DNA from: Schaedlerella arabinosiphila | GTDB lineage: Bacteria > Bacillota > Clostridia > Lachnospirales > Lachnospiraceae | NCBI RefSeq assembly: GCF_003885045.1 | Contig: NZ_RHJS01000002.1 | Location: forward strand, 496,001 to 560,000 | Direction of reading: 5' to 3' | DNA length: 64,000 nt | Part shown: piece by piece, positions 60,209-64,000 of the stretch | Layout: each line of letters opens with the position of its first letter | How positions within the stretch are numbered: position 1 is the stretch's first letter | The notes under the pieces: generated by a model | The model's database searches: none | Told to the model about the DNA's origin: nothing | The model's input: the letters and a program-made list of their open reading frames with translations, nothing else | Position numbers and translations under genes: made by a program

Positions 60209-60476
60209 GCAGTGTCATAATCAAAAAAACAAAAACGAAAAGTAGATGAGGGAAATTCACAATGCCGACCCGTCCTGTAAGGCTTTCGCTTACATTTTTC
60301 ATCAGACGAAAGATATAGTCAACAAAAATTGTTATTTCACTACAGATAAAATAAGCCTGTATAGTTTATAGATAACAAGTAATTGGATATGTCGTTTATT
60401 CTGTTAAAAATAAAAATCGTATATAATAACTTTAATTTCCAGAAAACTTTTAAGACAGGAAAAAGGAGAAGATAGA
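60209..60476. other. Upstream region of the GH3 gene
   Basis: This noncoding AT-rich gap holds the likely GH3 promoter: TTCTGT at 60399-60404 and TATAAT at 60423-60428 with an 18-base spacer. Nothing else stands out. A divergent AraC regulator once faced this region, judging by the fragment to the left. Confidence 0.5.
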
Positions 60477-62747
60477 ATGGACGACTTTAAAAATACTGAA
60501 AAAGCGCCGGAGGTAAGGGCAAAGGACTTATTGGGCAGGATGACCTGGGAGGAAAAACTGGCACAGCTGCAATGTGTTATGGTCATGGATACAGAAGGAA
60601 TGTCCGAATTAGCAGACAAAAAATATGGGATAGGCGAGATCATGGTGCAGTCAGCCGCGGAAGATCCTGCGAAAACGGCGGAAGTAAATCGAAAGATCAT
60701 CCACCATGTGATAGAGAATAGCCGCTTTGGCATTCCGCCGATTCTGCATGCAGAGGCATTGTCCGGAGCAGTGCTCCCCGGGGCTATGGTATTTCCGTCA
60801 GCAATTGGGCTTGGGGCGACATTCCATCCTGCGGCAGTGGAGGCGATGACGGATACCATTTCACAACAGATGCGCGCCGCAGGATACCGCCAGGCATTAT
60901 CCCCGGTCATGGATCTGGGAAGGGACCCCAGGTGGGGAAGAATCGGAGAAACCTATGGGGAAGACCCGGCTTTATGCGCCATGATGAGCGTGGCATTTAC
61001 AAAAGGGCTGCAGGGAAAAGACAGTGAAAAAGAGGTCGCGGCGACCGGCAAGCATTTTTTGGGATACAGCTATGGCGATGGTGGCCTGAACATGTCGAGC
61101 AATCCGATCACGGAACGCGATATCCGGGAAGAATATGCGAAGCCGTTCCAGGCAGCCATTTCCGAGGCTGGATTGATGTCCGTTATGAATTCCTATGGCA
61201 CTTTGGATCATGAGCTCGTCATAGGATCAGAAAAAATCCTGACGAGCCTCCTGCGGGATGAGATGAAATTTGACGGCGCGGTGGTATCCGATTATCATTC
61301 CATTGACAAACTGGTCTCACATCGTATCACAGAGGATATGACAGAGGCGGGAGTCAAGGCTTTAAAGGCCGGTCTGGATGTGGAATGTCCGATGCCGGTG
61401 GGATATACAGAAGAACTGCTGAAGTGGGTCGAGTCCGGAAAGCTGGATGGAGCTTATATTGACAGGGCAGTATTGAGGGTATTGGAATTGAAGTTTAAAC
61501 TGGGACTTTTTGAAAATCCATACCCATTAGATCCGGAAATGGTCAGGAACGCATTTTATTCCCAGGAGCACGAAAGGAGAAGCCTTCAGGCAGCAAGGGA
61601 ATCCATCGTAATGTTAAAAAATGAGGGTATCCTGCCGCTGGATAAACAAAAAAAGAAGGTGGCTGTGATCGGCCCGCATGCAGACAGTCCCCGGCTGCTC
61701 TTTGGATGCTATACGCTGCCTGCCGCGGTGGATATGGGATTAAGCGGAGCGCTGTCAGAGATGGCCGGTATGGAGGAAGCCGCGAAAAAGGCAGATACGG
61801 TGGAACGGGCCGATACATACGAGGGCAGTAATGTACTGCGGGAGCCAGAGATCGTCGGACAGGCTTTGGCAGGAATGTACGGACAGACAACGCCCACGAT
61901 CCTTTCCTGTATCAAAGAAAAACTGGCAGATTCGGAGGTCACATATGAAAAAGGCTGCGAATATGCCGGATATGACAGAAGCGGATTTGCCCCGGCAATC
62001 CAGGCGGCAAAGGAGGCAGAGGTTGCAATCGTGACAGCAGGCGGAAAATATGGATGGGACGGCAGCTGCACCGTTGGGGAAGGGATCGACAGCGCAGGCA
62101 TAGGACTGACCGGCGGACAGGCGGTTGCGAACGTGATCTTCGGCGACTATAACCCGGCGGGAAGGCTGCCGGTGACAGCAGCCAGAAACGCGGGACAGAT
62201 CCCGGTCTATGCAGGACAAAAAACAGGGAATGCCTATCCGGCAGTCCGGAGTAAAATGTCACTGTGCAAATATGTAGAGGATTGTGTAGAACCATTGTAT
62301 CCCTTCGGCCATGGCCTGAGCTACTCATCCTTCGTATATTCTGATCTGCATATTACGGACGGGGCTCCCTGTGACGGGGAGATAGAGGTTTCTTTGAATA
62401 TCACAAATGTAAGCGATTGGGACGGAGAAGAAGTGGTACAGATTTATATCGAGGACGTTCTGACGGAAATGCTCCGGCCAAACCGGGAGTTTGCCGGATG
62501 TGACAGGATCTTTTTAAAAGCCGGGGAAACAAAGACGGTGGAATTCCGGATGAAAGCGGATCAGTTTGCATATCTGGATCAACAGATGGAGTGGTTTGTG
62601 GAGGCCGGTGAGATGAAGGTGTATGCAGGGGCATCCTCGGATGATATCCGGCTGACAGGAAAATTCAGAATCCTGGATTCCGGAAGGATAGAAGGGAATA
62701 GAAGAGGATTTTATGCCTCTGTCTTTGAAACGGGTTTCATGGATTGA
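60477..62747 (+). CDS. GH3-family beta-glucosidase
   Basis: A 756-residue cytoplasmic glycoside hydrolase (no signal peptide). The N-terminal TIM barrel has LSPVMDLGRDPRWGRIGETY near 142-161, substrate-binding KH at 192-193 (TGKHFLGY) and nucleophile Asp272 in GAVVSDYHSID (SDY instead of SDW). The alpha/beta sandwich follows from about 390 and a fibronectin III-like domain from about 640 (GEEVVQIYIEDVLTEMLRPN, with LYPFGHGLSYSSF before it). AAAAGGAGAAG precedes the ATG. It would release glucose, xylose or related beta-linked sugars from imported glycosides. The MATE gene follows 13 bases later. Confidence 0.9.
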   Translation: MDDFKNTEKAPEVRAKDLLGRMTWEEKLAQLQCVMVMDTEGMSELADKKYGIGEIMVQSAAEDPAKTAEVNRKIIHHVIENSRFGIPPILHAEALSGAVLPGAMVFPSAIGLGATFHPAAVEAMTDTISQQMRAAGYRQALSPVMDLGRDPRWGRIGETYGEDPALCAMMSVAFTKGLQGKDSEKEVAATGKHFLGYSYGDGGLNMSSNPITERDIREEYAKPFQAAISEAGLMSVMNSYGTLDHELVIGSEKILTSLLRDEMKFDGAVVSDYHSIDKLVSHRITEDMTEAGVKALKAGLDVECPMPVGYTEELLKWVESGKLDGAYIDRAVLRVLELKFKLGLFENPYPLDPEMVRNAFYSQEHERRSLQAARESIVMLKNEGILPLDKQKKKVAVIGPHADSPRLLFGCYTLPAAVDMGLSGALSEMAGMEEAAKKADTVERADTYEGSNVLREPEIVGQALAGMYGQTTPTILSCIKEKLADSEVTYEKGCEYAGYDRSGFAPAIQAAKEAEVAIVTAGGKYGWDGSCTVGEGIDSAGIGLTGGQAVANVIFGDYNPAGRLPVTAARNAGQIPVYAGQKTGNAYPAVRSKMSLCKYVEDCVEPLYPFGHGLSYSSFVYSDLHITDGAPCDGEIEVSLNITNVSDWDGEEVVQIYIEDVLTEMLRPNREFAGCDRIFLKAGETKTVEFRMKADQFAYLDQQMEWFVEAGEMKVYAGASSDDIRLTGKFRILDSGRIEGNRRGFYASVFETGFMD

Positions 62748-62760
62748 AGGTGGTGGAAAA

Positions 62761-64000
62761 ATGGAAAAAAATGATGAAAGGCTGGGCAGCGCGCCCCTGG
62801 GGAAACTGATGGTCAGTATGGCGCTGCCGGCGGTGGCTGCCCAGGTGATTAATGTGCTCTACAACATTGTGGACAGGATTTATATCGGGCATATTGCAGG
62901 CTATGGAGAGCTTGCGCTGACAGGAGTAGGCGTTACCGCCCCGATCCTGATGGTGATCTCCGCATTCAGCGCGTTTGCGGGAATGGGAGGCGCCCCTCAG
63001 GCTTCCATACAGCTTGGGAAGAAAAATTATGATAAAGCGGAAAAAATATTAGGAAGCAGCGTTGCCATGCTGCTGTTGTTTTCCGTGGTGCTGACTGTTT
63101 TTTTTCAGATCTTTAAGACCCCGGTGCTGTATGCCTTCGGGGCCAGTGACAATACCATTGTCTATGCGCGGCAGTATATCACCATTTATCTGGCAGGTAC
63201 TGTTTTTGTGCAGTTTGCGCTGGGGCTCAATACCTATATCAGCGGACAGGGCAATCCGAAGGTCGCCATGCTGTCCGTACTGCTCGGCGCTGTGGTCAAT
63301 ATCATTCTGGATCCGATCTTCATATTCGGGCTGAATATGGGAGTCAGGGGCGCCGCCCTGGCGACGATCATTTCCCAGGCGTTAAGCGCGGCATGGGTGA
63401 TTCATTTTCTGGTCTCGCCGAAAAGCGTGATCCAGATCAGGAGGAAATATATCCGTTTTGAAAAAGAAACCGTTATGGGAATCGCGTCGCTGGGAATTTC
63501 GCCGTTTATCATGCAGAGCACCGAGAGCCTGGTCATGATCGCGCTGAATACCGGATTGCAGAAATATGGCGGGGATCTGTATGTGGGCACCATGTCCATC
63601 ATGTCCAGTGTGATGCAGTTCATCGTGATCCCTGTGCAGGGGATCTCCCAGGGCGTACAGCCGATCATGAGTTATAATTACGGCGCAGGCAACTTAAAGC
63701 GGGTGAAGGATACGTTTGTACGTATGGTCCTGGTGTGTCTGGGCGCAACACTTTTCCTTGCGGGGATTGCGGTCTTAAAGCCGGAATTTTATGCCGGGTT
63801 ATTCAGCAGCAATGAACAGCTGACGGCGCTGACCTGCCAGTATATGCCTGTTTATTTCCTTGGGATCACGATTTTCGGCATACAGATGGGATGCCAGACC
63901 GCGTTTCTGGCGCTGGGGCAGGCGAAGGTGTCTCTGATCATTGCGCTGCTGAGAAAAATTGTGCTTTTGATCCCCCTGGCGATTCTCTTTCCGCGCTTTA
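62761..64000 (+). CDS. MATE-family efflux transporter, 3' partial
   Basis: The frame is open from ATG 62761 to the end of the window (413 codons), so the gene continues beyond it. The protein starts MEKNDERLGSAPLGKLMVSM and has NVLYNIVDRIYIGHIAGYGE, QFALGLNTYISGQGNPKVAM, ILDPIFIFGLNMGVRGAALA and GISQGVQPIMSYNYGAG, all landmarks of NorM/DinF-type multidrug pumps with 12 helices. GGTGGTGG lies ahead of the ATG. It shares a transcript with the GH3 gene and may export an aglycone freed by that enzyme; this link is inference. Confidence 0.9.
   Translation, partial: MEKNDERLGSAPLGKLMVSMALPAVAAQVINVLYNIVDRIYIGHIAGYGELALTGVGVTAPILMVISAFSAFAGMGGAPQASIQLGKKNYDKAEKILGSSVAMLLLFSVVLTVFFQIFKTPVLYAFGASDNTIVYARQYITIYLAGTVFVQFALGLNTYISGQGNPKVAMLSVLLGAVVNIILDPIFIFGLNMGVRGAALATIISQALSAAWVIHFLVSPKSVIQIRRKYIRFEKETVMGIASLGISPFIMQSTESLVMIALNTGLQKYGGDLYVGTMSIMSSVMQFIVIPVQGISQGVQPIMSYNYGAGNLKRVKDTFVRMVLVCLGATLFLAGIAVLKPEFYAGLFSSNEQLTALTCQYMPVYFLGITIFGIQMGCQTAFLALGQAKVSLIIALLRKIVLLIPLAILFPRF

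Noticed and set aside
1..64000. CRISPR arrays, tRNA and rRNA genes
   Set aside because: No regularly spaced repeats and no cloverleaf with tRNA-like conserved arms were seen on either strand by eye; a covariance scan could not be run.

Overview
The window looks like the chromosome of a strictly fermentative gut Firmicute, most likely a Lachnospiraceae/Clostridia member. The reasons are strong AGGAGG-type ribosome sites, mid GC with AT-rich islands, several carbohydrate ABC transporters without their own ATPase, YesM/YesN-type two-component systems, MATE pumps, TnpV remnants, and catabolic genes resembling those of gut C-glycoside degraders. No rRNA, tRNA or CRISPR array was seen.

Layout. 1-3.1 kb: the end of a HAD phosphatase and a GntR-ABC ATPase-ABC permease operon. 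3.3-6.1 kb: a three-gene cluster (Gfo/Idh oxidoreductase, small DUF6379-type protein, TIM-barrel protein) matching the DgpA-DgpB-DgpC C-glycoside cleavage system. 6.3-11.2 kb: a decayed accessory island (IS transposase remnant, broken tnpV, Vsr-like fragment, broken PD-(D/E)XK gene, intact YhcG/DUF1016 gene bracketed by two palindromes, broken AlbA_2 gene). 11.3-19.2 kb: AEC transporter, LysR and SGNH hydrolase, then another patchwork of small genes and fragments (ABC fragment, MarR with a deleted MATE pump, zinc ribbon, peptide deformylase, AraC 3' fragment joined to an esterase fragment), then an AraC regulator.

19.4-22.7 kb: an alpha/beta hydrolase followed by two overlapping nucleoside-hydrolase-like genes. 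22.8-29.8 kb: response regulator, solute-binding lipoprotein, two permeases and a converging histidine kinase, forming one sugar-uptake module. 30.1-35.5 kb: a second keto-sugar cluster with two Gfo/Idh oxidoreductases (one a clear paralogue of the first DgpA-like protein), two TIM-barrel isomerase/epimerases and an MFS transporter. 35.9-48.1 kb: YesL-like protein, GH78-like rhamnosidase, histidine kinase/response regulator, a second ABC sugar transporter, AraC regulator and GH35-like beta-galactosidase.

48.2-57.2 kb: a RelB-type antitoxin with a truncated YoeB-type toxin, then a redox cluster: FAD-dependent reductase, nitroreductase-fold protein, SnoaL-like protein, MFS transporter, ROK glucokinase, a NuoG-like/GltD-like fusion and a NuoF-like protein. 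57.3-64 kb: AAA-ATPase/PDDEXK protein, a chimeric AraC/GPH-symporter pseudogene, GH3 beta-glucosidase and the start of a MATE pump.

Taken together, the intact genes suggest a glycan and plant-glycoside utilisation region. Glycosides are imported or acted on by GH78, GH35 and GH3 enzymes. C- or O-linked sugars may be oxidised at C3 and cleaved by lyase/isomerase partners. The aglycone or another organic acceptor may be reduced by the FAD/NuoF-NuoG-like redox set. The functional links between clusters are inference. The most interesting non-coding signal is a three-copy structured element with a shared core (4.4, 13.3 and 50.4 kb), placed next to metabolic genes.
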